Assembly (NCBI RefSeq): GCF_003205295.1
Contig: NZ_QJRP01000001.1
Coordinates: forward strand, 62,001-126,000
Length of the DNA stretch: 64,000 nucleotides
Direction: 5' to 3'
From: Pseudomonas mosselii
Lineage (GTDB): Bacteria > Pseudomonadota > Gammaproteobacteria > Pseudomonadales > Pseudomonadaceae
The notes below the pieces were generated by a model. The model was given only the letters and a program-made list of their open reading frames with translations. It did no database searches and was not told the DNA's origin. A program made the position numbers and the translations under genes. Positions 48,336 to 56,335 of the stretch are shown here, piece by piece. Position 1 is the stretch's first letter; each line of letters starts with the position of its first letter.

Positions 48336-48393
48336 CCCCTTGAAGATTTTTTTCTTCAAGGGGGTTGCAAGGTGCATCGAATGCCGACATAAT
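48336..48393 (+). promoter_or_regulatory. Hairpin and promoter upstream of tRNA-Cys
   Basis: CCCCTTGAAGA (48336-48346) pairs with TCTTCAAGGGG (48354-48364) around a T-rich loop, just after the sohB stop. Directly adjacent are a TTGCAA -35 (48365-48370) and CATAAT -10 (48388-48393) with 17 bases spacing, which should drive tRNA-Cys from near 48400. Confidence 0.7.
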
Positions 48394-48470
48394 GGCGTCC
48401 ATCGAAACGCAGCTGGCTTGAAAAAGCGCAGCGGTTTCAAGGGGATAGCGAAAGCTGGCTCCAACTTTGA

Positions 48471-48544
48471 GGCCGAGTAGCAAAGTGGTTATGCTCCGGA
48501 TTGCAAATCCGTCTACGCCGGTTCGATTCCGACCTCGGCCTCCA
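48471..48544 (+). tRNA. tRNA-Cys (GCA)
   Basis: 74 bases with encoded CCA. Acceptor stem GGCCGAG/CTCGGCC, anticodon loop ATTGCAAAT with GCA, T loop GGTTCGATTCC. All arms pair. Confidence 0.98.
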
Positions 48545-48550
48545 CCATTC

Positions 48551-48585
48551 GAAACCCCGCAGATCTAGGTCTGCGGGGTTTTTCT
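48551..48585 (+). terminator. Terminator after tRNA-Cys
   Basis: AACCCCGCAGA and TCTGCGGGGTT form an 11-bp stem around TCTAGG, followed by TTTC. It starts a few bases after the CCA end. Confidence 0.95.
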
Positions 48586-48812
48586 TTGCGCGCAAGAAAT
48601 GCCAGGAGTTCCGGAACAATGGGCATGGTGTTCTGAAAAGACCTTCGATAAAATACTGGTTGCATGTACAGTATTTTTATGTGAATATTGCTCCAGATTC
48701 GTCGTAGAGCGACGGGTTTTCTCCCAAGGCCATGAGCCTCGAATTATCGCCTTTGAGCGACATGAAAGCGGAATCCTCCGCGAAAAATCAGTCGACTCAT
48801 AAAGGTGAAAGA

Positions 48813-49136
48813 ATGGAAGTAGTAACTGTTGGTGCAAAGTCCTACGCTGCAGATGTCTATGGCGTCGACGCGATCATCAAGCCCGCTGACAACGTAGCGG
48901 GTGCTGTAATTCGTACTTGCTCGCTTACGGGTGCCAGCTGGGCTGGTCTTGTTACAGGGGCCGTGGCTCCTAAAAGTGCGACCGATACCGTCGGCAAGCC
49001 TGTACTTGTAACGCTTGGCCCTGGCGCTGTTCAGCAGCTTCCCTATCAGGTCCAGATTCCAGCTGGATATGGGCTGTGGATCACTGCAAACGGTGCCCCA
49101 AGTCGCGCTTGCGTGACTTACGACCTGCTGCCATAA
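48813..49136 (+). CDS. Small orphan protein of unknown function
   Basis: 107 residues; I do not recognise it. Start at ATG 48813 with AAAGGTG upstream, rather than the in-frame ATG at 48732. The product is rich in Val, Ala, Gly and Thr with short alternating hydrophobic stretches, suggesting a beta fold (GKPVLVTLGPGAVQQLPYQV, IPAGYGLWITANG). No signal peptide or membrane helix. The gene and its 230-base upstream region are more AT-rich than the neighbours, consistent with recent acquisition beside the tRNA gene. It has its own terminator. Confidence 0.65.
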   Translation: MEVVTVGAKSYAADVYGVDAIIKPADNVAGAVIRTCSLTGASWAGLVTGAVAPKSATDTVGKPVLVTLGPGAVQQLPYQVQIPAGYGLWITANGAPSRACVTYDLLP

Positions 49137-49196
49137 GACGCAAAGGGCTGTGTTAACAGCCACTTGTTCTTGTCCTTTCCTCTTGTGAAAGGGCTC

Positions 49197-49226
49197 AGAC
49201 CTCGGTATTCACCGAGGTCTTTTCTT
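49197..49226 (+). terminator. Terminator after the orphan gene
   Basis: AGACCTCGG and CCGAGGTCT pair around TATTCA, followed by TTTCTTTTT. Points along the plus strand, 60 bases after the orphan gene stop. Confidence 0.92.
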
Positions 49227-49234
49227 TTTCGGCT

Positions 49235-49441
49235 TCAGCCGCGTCTACGCAGCCACTCATCCGCAACTTCCCCCATGGTGGCAGGCGCTCCGCTCTTGAT
49301 CCAGGCCATGAAAGCGCGGTCGAACTTGAAGGACTCGCCACATTCACCGACCAGGAACCGCCGGACCTTCTGGGTGTTCCGGTAGTGCCTGTCCAGTGGG
49401 GTAGTGCGGGTGATCGGTCCAGCGTGCCAGTCGAAGCTCAT
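49235..49441 (-). CDS. Small DUF6434-like protein
   Basis: 68 residues beginning MSFDWHAGPITRTTPLD and containing NTQKVRRFL and FKFDRAFMAWIKSG, which I recognise as the DUF6434 pattern seen alone or with SAP domains. Function unknown. The ATG at 49441 has AAGGGA six bases upstream; an ATG two codons earlier lies directly on that ribosome site. Partial overlap with the loop region of the neighbouring terminator is avoided. Confidence 0.72.
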   Translation of the reverse strand: MSFDWHAGPITRTTPLDRHYRNTQKVRRFLVGECGESFKFDRAFMAWIKSGAPATMGEVADEWLRRRG

Positions 49442-49532
49442 CTTCATTCCCTTGGATGGCTGTCACCCCAGGAGCGTAGCATTGTCGGCAGCTGCGCGCG
49501 CGTGCCCTGACCTGATGGTCTGCGCGGTCTAA

Positions 49533-50426
49533 TCAAGCCAGGCGGCTTGCCAGAAGCTCGATAAACGCCCGCACCTTGACCGGCCGAAAGCGAGCCGTTG
49601 GAAAGACCGCATGGATCTCGCCTCGGGGTAGCGACCACTGTGGCAGCACCTCGATTAGCCGGCCTGCTTGCAGGTCTGGTTCCGCCACATAGTCCGGGAG
49701 TACCGATAGCCCGGCCCCGAGCAGCGTGGCTTCGCGCACTGCCAAGGTGGCGTTGAGCGACAGGCTGGCTTTCATTTCCACCGTCTCGCGCTGTGAGCTG
49801 TCCTTGGCAAATACCCATCGGGTCGGTTCTCGCAGCGCCAGGTTCGCCACGATCGGCAACTCGGCCAGATCCGCCGGGGCCTGCAGTTTGCCTACCTGCG
49901 CTTGCCACTGAGGGGCGGCCACCAATCGTTGCGCAAACTGGCCGATTCGCCGGGCCTGCAGGTGTTGCTCGGTAATCCAGCCAACGCGAATGGAAAGGTC
50001 AAGATCGTTGGCGCCCAGATCCAGGGTCTGGTCGCTGAAATGGGCCTCGACCTTGCACTGCGGATAGCGCTGCGAGAATGCGGTGATGGCCGGCACCACG
50101 ACACCGATGCCGTAATCGAAAGGGGCGGTCAGGCGCAGGGTGCCCGTCGGCTCGCTGGCGGCCTCGGACAACTCTTCGAAAGCCTCTTCAGCCTCTTTGA
50201 GGATCAGGGCGCAGCGGTGGTAGAACTGTTGGCCTGCCTCGGTGGTGCGGACTTTTCGCGTGCTGCGCACCAGCAGTGTGGTTCGACAGTCGTTTTCCAG
50301 CCGCGCCACCTGTTGGCTGACCACGGCCTTGGTGATGCCGAGGCGCTCTGCTGCTGCGGTGAAGGAGCCGGTTTCGACTACCGCGGTGAAGTACGCAAGC
50401 CTGTTCAGGCTGGAGGCGCCGGTCAT
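49533..50426 (-). CDS. LysR family transcriptional regulator
   Basis: 297 residues: N-terminal winged HTH (FTAVVETGSFTAAAERLGITKAVVSQQVARLE) and a C-terminal inducer-binding domain (LRLTAPFDYGIGVVVPAI onward), closest in style to the Pseudomonas group often annotated 'LysR, DNA-binding domain ... AaeR/DsdC-like'. Start at ATG 50426 after AAGGG. Divergent from the DsbA-like gene, 112 bases apart, so it probably controls that pair. Confidence 0.9.
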   Translation of the reverse strand: MTGASSLNRLAYFTAVVETGSFTAAAERLGITKAVVSQQVARLENDCRTTLLVRSTRKVRTTEAGQQFYHRCALILKEAEEAFEELSEAASEPTGTLRLTAPFDYGIGVVVPAITAFSQRYPQCKVEAHFSDQTLDLGANDLDLSIRVGWITEQHLQARRIGQFAQRLVAAPQWQAQVGKLQAPADLAELPIVANLALREPTRWVFAKDSSQRETVEMKASLSLNATLAVREATLLGAGLSVLPDYVAEPDLQAGRLIEVLPQWSLPRGEIHAVFPTARFRPVKVRAFIELLASRLA

Positions 50427-50538
50427 TGATATACCCTTGAATGTCTGCATATAACATACAGTGTGTTTATTTTGTATGCGTTTAAATGTCAATGCGCGCA
50501 CTATAAGATTCGAGGCATTCAATTCAAGGCGTTTCACT

Positions 50539-51189
50539 ATGAACAAGACCCTGGTTTACCTCTTCGATCCACTGTGCGGCTGGTGCTACGGTGCAGCCGG
50601 ACCGCTGCCTCAGGTTCTCGAATCCACGGGCCTTGCGTTGCGCCTGATACCGACGGGGCTGTTTTCCGGCAGCGGTGCTCGCGCCATGGACGATGACTTT
50701 GCGGCGTATGCCTGGAGCAACGACCAGCGTATCGAGCGGCTGACCGGGCAGGTCTTCAGTGAACGCTATCGCGACCAGGTGCTCGCCGACCGTCTTCAGG
50801 CGTTCGACAGTGGTCCGTCTACCCTGGCGCTCAGCGCAGTGAGCCTGACTTCGCCTGAGCGCGAGTTCGAAGCGCTCAAGGCGATTCAGGCGGCGCGCTA
50901 TGTCGATGGCCTGGATGTGACCCGGCTGGAGACGTTGACAGCTGTGCTGGCGAACCTGGGCTTGAATGCCGCCGCCGAGCGGCTGGCGCGCCCGGATTCG
51001 GCCTTGCTGCAGGCCAACGACGATCGTGTGGTGCAGGGGCGTACCTTGCTGGGTCGCGTGGGCGGCCGAGGCGTCCCGACATTTGTCCTGCAAGAAGCGG
51101 ACGATGCCCTGCAGTTGTTACCTGCCAGCGCTATCTTTTCAGATCCACAGGCCTTCATTCGCGAGCTGAACGCGGGGGTAAAACCATGA
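50539..51189 (+). CDS. DsbA/FrnE-like thioredoxin-fold protein
   Basis: 216 residues. The N-terminus has the fold-defining LVYLFDPLCGWCYGAAG, a CxxC active site (CGWC) as in FrnE/DsbA-type cytoplasmic oxidoreductases and isomerases; the conserved GVPTFVL with cis-proline lies near residue 180. No signal peptide, so it is cytoplasmic. Divergent from the LysR gene and overlapping the NTF2-like gene by four bases. Confidence 0.88.
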   Translation: MNKTLVYLFDPLCGWCYGAAGPLPQVLESTGLALRLIPTGLFSGSGARAMDDDFAAYAWSNDQRIERLTGQVFSERYRDQVLADRLQAFDSGPSTLALSAVSLTSPEREFEALKAIQAARYVDGLDVTRLETLTAVLANLGLNAAAERLARPDSALLQANDDRVVQGRTLLGRVGGRGVPTFVLQEADDALQLLPASAIFSDPQAFIRELNAGVKP

Positions 51190-51578
51190 GCAAGAGCAAC
51201 CTGGACATCATCCGAGCCTCGTACGAAGGCTCAGCCGAACAGAATGGCCAGAATCTGCTGGCGGCGTTGGCTGCGGACGTGAGCTGGACCGAGGCGGCCG
51301 GCTTTCCTTATGCCGGTACCTATGTCGGCCCCCAGGCGATCATGGAGGGTGTGTTCCATCGCCTGGCCACCGAATGGGATGGCTACCAGGCCAAGGTGCA
51401 TACCTATGTGGCCGAGGACGACCGAGTTGCCGCCTTTGGCGTTTACTCAGGTACCTATCGCAAGACCGGGAAAGCGATGACCGCAACCTTTGCCCATCTG
51501 TACCGTTTGACGAACGGCAAAATCGTCAGCATGGAGCAATACGTCGACAGTGCGCAGGTCAACGCGGCGCTCACCTGA
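51186..51578 (+). CDS. SnoaL/NTF2-like protein
   Basis: 130 residues with the SnoaL-type cone fold pattern: IIRASYEGSAEQNG, FPYAGTYVGPQAIMEGVF and FAHLYRLTNGKIVSMEQYVD. Family members are isomerases, hydrolases or ligand binders; the role here is unknown. Translationally coupled to the DsbA-like gene, so the two probably act together under the LysR regulator. Confidence 0.88.
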   Translation: MSKSNLDIIRASYEGSAEQNGQNLLAALAADVSWTEAAGFPYAGTYVGPQAIMEGVFHRLATEWDGYQAKVHTYVAEDDRVAAFGVYSGTYRKTGKAMTATFAHLYRLTNGKIVSMEQYVDSAQVNAALT

Positions 51579-51656
51579 GTCCGTGGCACACACGTTTTGG
51601 AGTCGTGGACGGATCAAGGGGCAGGCCGCTGCAGGGCGGCCTGCCCCCGCTGGCAA

Positions 51657-52466
51657 TTACTTGCCCGAAGTATCCTGCTCGACCACCAGGTCCAGCACAT
51701 AGACCTGCGACGGGGCGTCGGCCGGCGGGTTCTTCCATTCGTATTGCTTCACGCGCAGCACGGTGCGCACGCCGTCGCGGTGCTCGAAGCCCTCGATGGA
51801 CTGGTACAGCGGATGCCAGCTGTCCTGGGTCGCCAGCTGCAGGCCGGCGTCGTCATAGCGACGCTCGCGCACTTGCAGGCACTGGTAGTTGGGGATCAGC
51901 GGGTGGCTGCACTTGACGGTCTTGGCGGCCACCTCGAGGAACTTGATCTCGCCCTTGCTGCCGTAGCGGGTCTCCGGGGTGGCTTCACCCTGGAACTTCA
52001 GCACCGAGCCGTCCTGTGTGGTCAGTTGCAGCACCGGCTCCCCGGCATCGTCGGAGAGGGTGGTGCGCAGGTCGCCCTTGAACAGGCGCCCGACCTGGGC
52101 ATCCAGTTCCATCAGGGGCTTGTCGCAGGCTTTCAGGGTCGAGGCCAGTGATTGCACCTTCAGTACGCCGTCCTGGACGGTATAGCCGCCAAACTGGTTG
52201 TTGCAGCCGCCGCTGATGTTCAGGTTACGCTCGGCGAAGTTCAGGCGCAGTTTGCCCTCGATGCCAGGCGCCATGGCGGCAATGGCCTTGCCCGACGCAT
52301 CGTTGGCAGTGATCAGGTTCCAGTAGTAGGCCGAGAGTTTGGGCTGGGTTGCGGTAGACGCGGCAGTAGCAGGCATGGAAGGCGTCCCTTCATGGGAAGT
52401 GGAAGCCGGGGCGCAGGCCTGGAGCAGGGCGGCGCAGACGGCAACTAGGAGAATATTCTGTTTCAT
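51657..52466 (-). CDS. META and DUF4377 domain lipoprotein
   Basis: 269 residues. The signal sequence ends in a lipobox (ALLQACAPAS), so it is a likely outer-membrane lipoprotein. A META/HslJ domain follows (about 45-150: YYWNLITANDASGKAIA, LNISGGCNNQFGGYTV) and a DUF4377-like C-terminal domain (CSHPLIPNYQCLQVRERRYDDAG ... IEGFEHRDGVRTVLRVKQYEW). META proteins are linked to stress and envelope functions. Start at ATG 52466; the long open frame upstream has no similarity. Confidence 0.88.
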   Translation of the reverse strand: MKQNILLVAVCAALLQACAPASTSHEGTPSMPATAASTATQPKLSAYYWNLITANDASGKAIAAMAPGIEGKLRLNFAERNLNISGGCNNQFGGYTVQDGVLKVQSLASTLKACDKPLMELDAQVGRLFKGDLRTTLSDDAGEPVLQLTTQDGSVLKFQGEATPETRYGSKGEIKFLEVAAKTVKCSHPLIPNYQCLQVRERRYDDAGLQLATQDSWHPLYQSIEGFEHRDGVRTVLRVKQYEWKNPPADAPSQVYVLDLVVEQDTSGK

Positions 52467-52709
52467 GGTTCGCTCTTTCAGCCTTGAAAAATGGTGGCGG
52501 CATCCTCGACAAGCGGGATGCGCGCGCCGGTAAACCGGGATATCGAGGCCGTAAAGGGTCGCTTCGCGATGTGGACCTTGCCACGCTGTGAGCGGTGTTG
52601 GACGGCCTCGGCAATAACCGATGGCAATGGGACAGCATCGATTCCATTGAGTTTCATCGACGGGGTGGCCTGCAAGTGTTGCCAGATTTTGCAAGAAAGC
52701 CAGCGCCCT

Positions 52710-53066
52710 CTAGACCTGCGGACCTTTGCAGGGATATCCACTCATTTTCGCGGCCTGGAGCGCACGCTCCCTGGTCAGGGGCCTGAGTGCCCCTGCTGCA
52801 TAGCCGTTCTTGATGTAAAGAAAATAGTTACCCTGCAGGTCGTGGAAGATCCGGTAAACATCGGCAGCTCCATGGGGGGTTGGCAGCGTGACTTTATCGA
52901 CCACCAGTTCGTAGCCGTCGATATCCAAACCGCCCAGCCTGGCCGTGAAGTCTGCCTCGAAGGCTGCGCGCCAGCGATTGCGCTCGTAGGTGCATGCCCA
53001 GAAGAGGGCGATCAGTACCAACAGTCCAGCGCACAGAAAGGCGATGTCGGTGAGCAGTTTCAGCAT
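52710..53066 (-). CDS. Small membrane-anchored hypothetical protein
   Basis: 118 residues: one N-terminal membrane helix (IAFLCAGLLVLIALFWACTY), then a soluble domain with no motif I recognise (WRAAFEADFTARLGG, GNYFLYIKNGYAAGAL). AAAGGAA before the ATG supports translation. Probably an inner-membrane protein with its domain in the periplasm or cytoplasm; function unknown. Confidence 0.65.
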   Translation of the reverse strand: MLKLLTDIAFLCAGLLVLIALFWACTYERNRWRAAFEADFTARLGGLDIDGYELVVDKVTLPTPHGAADVYRIFHDLQGNYFLYIKNGYAAGALRPLTRERALQAAKMSGYPCKGPQV

Positions 53067-53250
53067 GTCGTTCCTTTGACCTATGGTCCTTCAATACCGG
53101 CTGTATGCCACTTTACCAAGTCGCAACGGGAGAGTGCGCGCCCGCCGTAGTGTTGATATGCCTGATTGCTCAAGTAGGGGCATGGCAAAGACTCATGGCG
53201 TTGTCGTGGGCTAGGATTGCACAGACCCCAATCTGCAGAGGCAAGCAGCA

Positions 53251-53688
53251 ATGAACAAACGCCGCCCCGTCATTGCCACACTGACATCCATCGCACTGGC
53301 ACTGGGGCCCTGCATGTCCTTCGCCGACCCGGGTAATGGCAAGGGGCATGGCAAGGGGCAATCCCAGCAGAACCATGGCAACCCAGGGGCGGGCAAGCAC
53401 GATAGCGGTGATGGCGGCCCCGTAATCGACCGTGGCGATGTGCTCGGTATCCTGGGTGGGCACCGTGACTACTGGAGTCCTGGGCCAGCGCTTCCTCCAG
53501 GTATCCAGAAGAACCTGGTGCGTGGCAAGCCTCTGCCCCCTGGCATTGCAAAGAAGCTCGACGGCCGGCTGCTGGGCCAACTGCCGCGTTATGACGGTTA
53601 CGAATGGATGCAGGCGGGTGTCGATCTGATTCTGGTGGCAGTCGCCACGGGGGTGATCTACGAAGTGCTCAACGGTGCTTTCGACTAG
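53251..53688 (+). CDS. CigR-family (RcnB-like) envelope protein
   Basis: 145 residues. Signal peptide (IALALGPCMSFA), a Gly/His/Lys/Asn-rich low-complexity stretch (GNGKGHGKGQSQQNHG), then the family core PLPPGIAKKLDGRLLGQLPRYDGYEWMQAG and a hydrophobic C-terminus (LILVAVATGVIYEVL). In Salmonella CigR is encoded on SPI-3 and is reported as an anti-virulence factor and T3SS substrate; in Pseudomonas the family is common and uncharacterised. Confidence 0.85.
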   Translation: MNKRRPVIATLTSIALALGPCMSFADPGNGKGHGKGQSQQNHGNPGAGKHDSGDGGPVIDRGDVLGILGGHRDYWSPGPALPPGIQKNLVRGKPLPPGIAKKLDGRLLGQLPRYDGYEWMQAGVDLILVAVATGVIYEVLNGAFD

Positions 53689-53722
53689 TGTGGTACTTCT
53701 GAAACACCGCACTAGCGCAGGC

Positions 53723-53752
53723 AAAGAAAAGGCCCGCTGGGGAGGGCGGGCC
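53723..53752 (-). terminator. Minus-strand terminator-like hairpin
   Basis: GGCCCGC and GCGGGCC pair; on the minus strand TTTTCTTT follows. It is the second minus-strand terminator-like hairpin after the lipoprotein gene at 53947, and may also block transcription from cigR on the other strand. Confidence 0.7.
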
Positions 53753-53837
53753 AAGTGTTTCACGGATGAGTCACTACCTTGGCACAGCGGACGTGAAAAT
53801 GTTGTCAATTGCCGTGGCTTTCTCGTGATCGGAGCGC

Positions 53838-53871
53838 TCAAAAAAAGAAAACCCGCCAAAGAGGCGGGTTG
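53838..53871 (-). terminator. Terminator after the small lipoprotein gene
   Basis: On the minus strand AACCCGCC pairs with GGCGGGTT, followed by TTCTTTTTTT. It lies about 75 bases after the stop of the gene at 53947-54375. Confidence 0.92.
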
Positions 53872-53946
53872 AACAGAACGTATCGAAGCCAGGTCAGTCT
53901 GCCTACGCGGATGTCAGAATTTCGTGAAGGTCTGGTCGAAGCGATG

Positions 53947-54375
53947 TCAGTAACCGTTACTGAATTTTTCGTCGATCATGCGCCGTTTCACGGCGTATTG
54001 TTTCTGGTTGATGACATCCAGCAGCAGTTGGTTGTCGAGCACATCCAGTTCGCTTCGTTTCAGGCGTGAGACATGCGCCCGGGTGACTTGGTAATTGATC
54101 GATTCCGCAGCGTTGTACCCACTGACAGGGTCCCACAGTACCGAGACTGGCCATAGCAACAGGTTGACCGTGCCGTACCCGTAGGCACGCCCATAAAACG
54201 AACCACCTCCCGGAAGCAGCCCTAACAACAGCGCGCCTGCAGGGCTCTTTTCCTCAACAGCCAGGTTGTTGGCCCGATAATGATCGAGTTCGGCCTTCTG
54301 AATGGAATTCAGACCGCTGGCGCAGCCGGTGATCAGCGTAAGTAGCACGGCGGTGAACAGATAGCGATGAAGCAT
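53947..54375 (-). CDS. Small lipoprotein of unknown function
   Basis: 142 residues. Lipobox in LLTLITGCASG. A glycine-rich hydrophobic stretch (GALLLGLLPGGGSFYGRAYGYG) and a second one (NLLLWPVSVLWDP) follow; the C-terminal third is charged and helical. Similar proteins appear in many Pseudomonas without assigned role. Probably an outer-membrane or periplasm-facing lipoprotein. Confidence 0.75.
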   Translation of the reverse strand: MLHRYLFTAVLLTLITGCASGLNSIQKAELDHYRANNLAVEEKSPAGALLLGLLPGGGSFYGRAYGYGTVNLLLWPVSVLWDPVSGYNAAESINYQVTRAHVSRLKRSELDVLDNQLLLDVINQKQYAVKRRMIDEKFSNGY

Positions 54376-54519
54376 TGTGGATCCTTACTTGCGGGGAGAT
54401 TTTTCCTCGCAAGCCATGGGCACGAGGTAGCGCTATGCTGCGCCGAGGGCGGCCACCTGGCTGTCATCCGAATCATCCGTGCTCGTCAGAAATAGCCATG
54501 AGAAGACGCATCAGCCAGC

Positions 54520-55194
54520 TCAGGCATGAGCGATCGCCAGCTGGCTGATGACGCACACCGAGCGATCCTTCGCTGGCGTGGTTGCGCTGTAGTCCATCTG
54601 GTTGTAAACCCCACCATGGAAGTTGAAGGTGCGTCCATTCCAGCTGGAGGTCAGCTTAAGTGTGCCCGAGTCGGCTTCGCGTCCGTCGTGGATGGCGATG
54701 ACCTTGGCAGCGCTGTCGGCGGTGACTTCAATACTGATGTCGAAGAGCGCGCCCAGGGGGACACCCGTCAGCAAGGTGCTGTTGATCGGCGTCGCCTGAT
54801 CGAAGTCCCGGCGAAAGCCGAGGGTGATCTTGCCCTTGTTCCAGAACACCTTGATTGCCGGGCTGTCGTCGTCTTTCACATGCATCTGTGCGATCACCAC
54901 CTTCTGCGCCGAGTTGACCTGCTCGAGCACCATGCGCTGCTGGCTGAAATGTCGGTTGGCACTGTTCATGGCCCAATAGGTGGCTTCCTTCCACTCGCAG
55001 CGGGTGCGATGGGTGCTCTTGCTCGACGCGCCCTTGGTCGGCGCGGTCATGCGTATTGCGCCATTGTCCAGGCGACTGACCACCTGGGGCAGGGTGGCCA
55101 GGGCCTGCGCTCCGGTGACCTCCAGGGCCACAGGGTTGGTAGCGGATTTGGCAAACGGTGTGGTGATGATCAGCGTGTCGATGTTCACGGCCAT
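54520..55194 (-). CDS. Polysaccharide lyase family 7 (alginate lyase-like)
   Basis: 224 residues with the PL7 signatures in order: HRTRCEWKE (62-70; usual R-T/S-E-L), QMH (103-105; usual QIH, with catalytic Gln and His) and FHGGVYNQ (192-199; usual YFKAGxYNQ, with catalytic Tyr). PL7 enzymes cut alginate between uronic residues by beta-elimination. There is no signal peptide, unlike many alginate lyases. GGAGG before the ATG fixes the start. The changed first motif means activity and specificity should not be assumed. Confidence 0.85.
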   Translation of the reverse strand: MAVNIDTLIITTPFAKSATNPVALEVTGAQALATLPQVVSRLDNGAIRMTAPTKGASSKSTHRTRCEWKEATYWAMNSANRHFSQQRMVLEQVNSAQKVVIAQMHVKDDDSPAIKVFWNKGKITLGFRRDFDQATPINSTLLTGVPLGALFDISIEVTADSAAKVIAIHDGREADSGTLKLTSSWNGRTFNFHGGVYNQMDYSATTPAKDRSVCVISQLAIAHA

Positions 55195-55278
55195 GGGGAA
55201 ACCTCCTGGATAAAAAGATCCTGCATCTATGCGAGCGTTTAAAAGGCGTCCGGTTCAGTGAGCCAGGGAGGGCCGGGC

Positions 55279-55304
55279 AAAAAAAGCCCGCCAGGGCGGC
55301 GGGC
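55279..55304 (-). terminator. Minus-strand terminator upstream of the lyase gene
   Basis: GCCCGCC pairs with GGCGGGC; on the minus strand seven T follow. It would stop transcription arriving from doxX before it enters the alginate lyase gene. Confidence 0.85.
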
Positions 55305-55432
55305 AAAGTGCGTTTTTGAAGGGAGAGCCTGCACCATGCGCCTTGTCGGTTAAGCCGGGGTTAAGCGCCGCGAGGATTGACCGCCCGCGCCGATGCGCCT
55401 ATACAGGCGTGCCGTTGTTACCGGAGCCTGCG

Positions 55433-55621
55433 ATGCACGCCGAAGACGATCTGCCCGAACCCGAGCACGACCACCTGCTCGACCCCGAATTCCACGAAGA
55501 CTACGACCCCGAGGCGGACGCCTACGGGGCGCTGGATGAAGTCGAGGAGGATGAAGAATCGCTCGACGACTTCGACGATGAGGACGACCATCCGGCCTGG
55601 CACGACGACTGCGACGATTGA
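55433..55621 (+). CDS. Small highly acidic protein
   Basis: 62 residues, with about half of them Asp or Glu and several His; no Lys or Arg at all. Start ATG 55433 with GGAG before it; upstream open frame is non-coding in style. The composition suggests a nucleic-acid mimic, a metal binder or a disordered charge buffer, but none can be shown. Separated from doxX by 17 bases, tail to tail. Confidence 0.55.
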   Translation: MHAEDDLPEPEHDHLLDPEFHEDYDPEADAYGALDEVEEDEESLDDFDDEDDHPAWHDDCDD

Positions 55622-55638
55622 TGTCGCCGCCGTCGCGC

Positions 55639-56052
55639 TCAGCGACGGTCGAGGGAGAAGCGCCCGGCGCCGGTAACGGCCAGCAGCAGTAACCCGCCGA
55701 CGATGGCGAGGTTCTTCAGGAACTGGGTCATGTTGGCACTGCGCTCGGGTTCGACCATGTTCCAGAACGGGTGCCCGAGCAGCGCGGTGCCCAGCACGAA
55801 AAGAGCGAACAGCAATGCCAGCGGGCGGGTGTAGAAGCCCAGTATCAGCAGGATGCCGACCAGCAGTTCCATGATCACGGCGACGGCCGCCGCCAGCATG
55901 GGCGCGGGCGCGCCAAGGGAGGTCATGTAGCCGACCGTGCCTTCGAAACCGCTCAGCTTGCTCCAGCCGGAGAGCACGAACAGGATCATCAGCAGGATGC
56001 GGGCGAGCAGCAGGATGACGTCGCGTTGACCGTCGAGCAGGCTATAGCGCAT
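55639..56052 (-). CDS. DoxX family membrane protein
   Basis: 137 residues, four membrane helices. The family pattern LLARILLMILFVLSGWSKLSGFEGTVGYM is at the N-terminus, and HPFWN with NMTQFLKNLAIVGGLLLL later. DoxX proteins are inner-membrane proteins sometimes linked to quinone, thiosulfate or oxidative-stress functions; the role here is unknown. Start at ATG 56052 after GGAGCG. Confidence 0.9.
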   Translation of the reverse strand: MRYSLLDGQRDVILLLARILLMILFVLSGWSKLSGFEGTVGYMTSLGAPAPMLAAAVAVIMELLVGILLILGFYTRPLALLFALFVLGTALLGHPFWNMVEPERSANMTQFLKNLAIVGGLLLLAVTGAGRFSLDRR

Positions 56053-56120
56053 GGCGGCGCTCCAGTGGATAGGGACAGGTTCCACTCTAGCAGCTGTGCG
56101 GCGGTTTTCCGGCGGGCATG

Positions 56121-56143
56121 AAAAAGGCGCCGCAAGGGCGCCT
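56121..56143 (-). terminator. Terminator after tRNA-Leu
   Basis: On the minus strand AAGGCGCC pairs with GGCGCCTT around CTTGC, followed by TTT. It lies 14 bases after the tRNA CCA end. Confidence 0.92.
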
Positions 56144-56157
56144 TGATCGACAGAAGA

Positions 56158-56242
56158 TGGTGCGAGTGGCGGGACTCGAACCCGCAAGGCTCACGCCGAC
56201 AGATTTTAAGTCTGCTGTGTATACCAATTCCACCACACTCGC
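56158..56242 (-). tRNA. tRNA-Leu (TAA)
   Basis: 85 bases, class II tRNA with long variable arm and encoded CCA. Acceptor stem GCGAGTG/CACTCGC, D arm GGTGGAATTGGTATACAC, anticodon TAA in GACTTAAAATC, T loop GGTTCGAGTCC. Confidence 0.97.
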
Positions 56243-56293
56243 ACGATTGACCGGCATGCTTCATAGCAACAGGGCCGAGGCAATCAGGCGCGC

Positions 56294-56322
56294 TTTATAA
56301 CCCATTGTTATAGAAGCGTCAA
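56294..56322 (-). promoter_or_regulatory. Promoter of tRNA-Leu
   Basis: On the minus strand TTGACG (56322-56317) and TATAAA (56299-56294) are separated by 17 bases: a near-consensus sigma-70 promoter about 50 bases upstream of the tRNA. Confidence 0.88.
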
Positions 56323-56335
56323 CCGGCCCCAGGGT

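Noticed and set aside
48471..49226. tRNA-Cys as an integration site with flanking att repeats
   Set aside because: I searched by eye for a copy of the tRNA 3' end downstream and saw none; no integrase is nearby.
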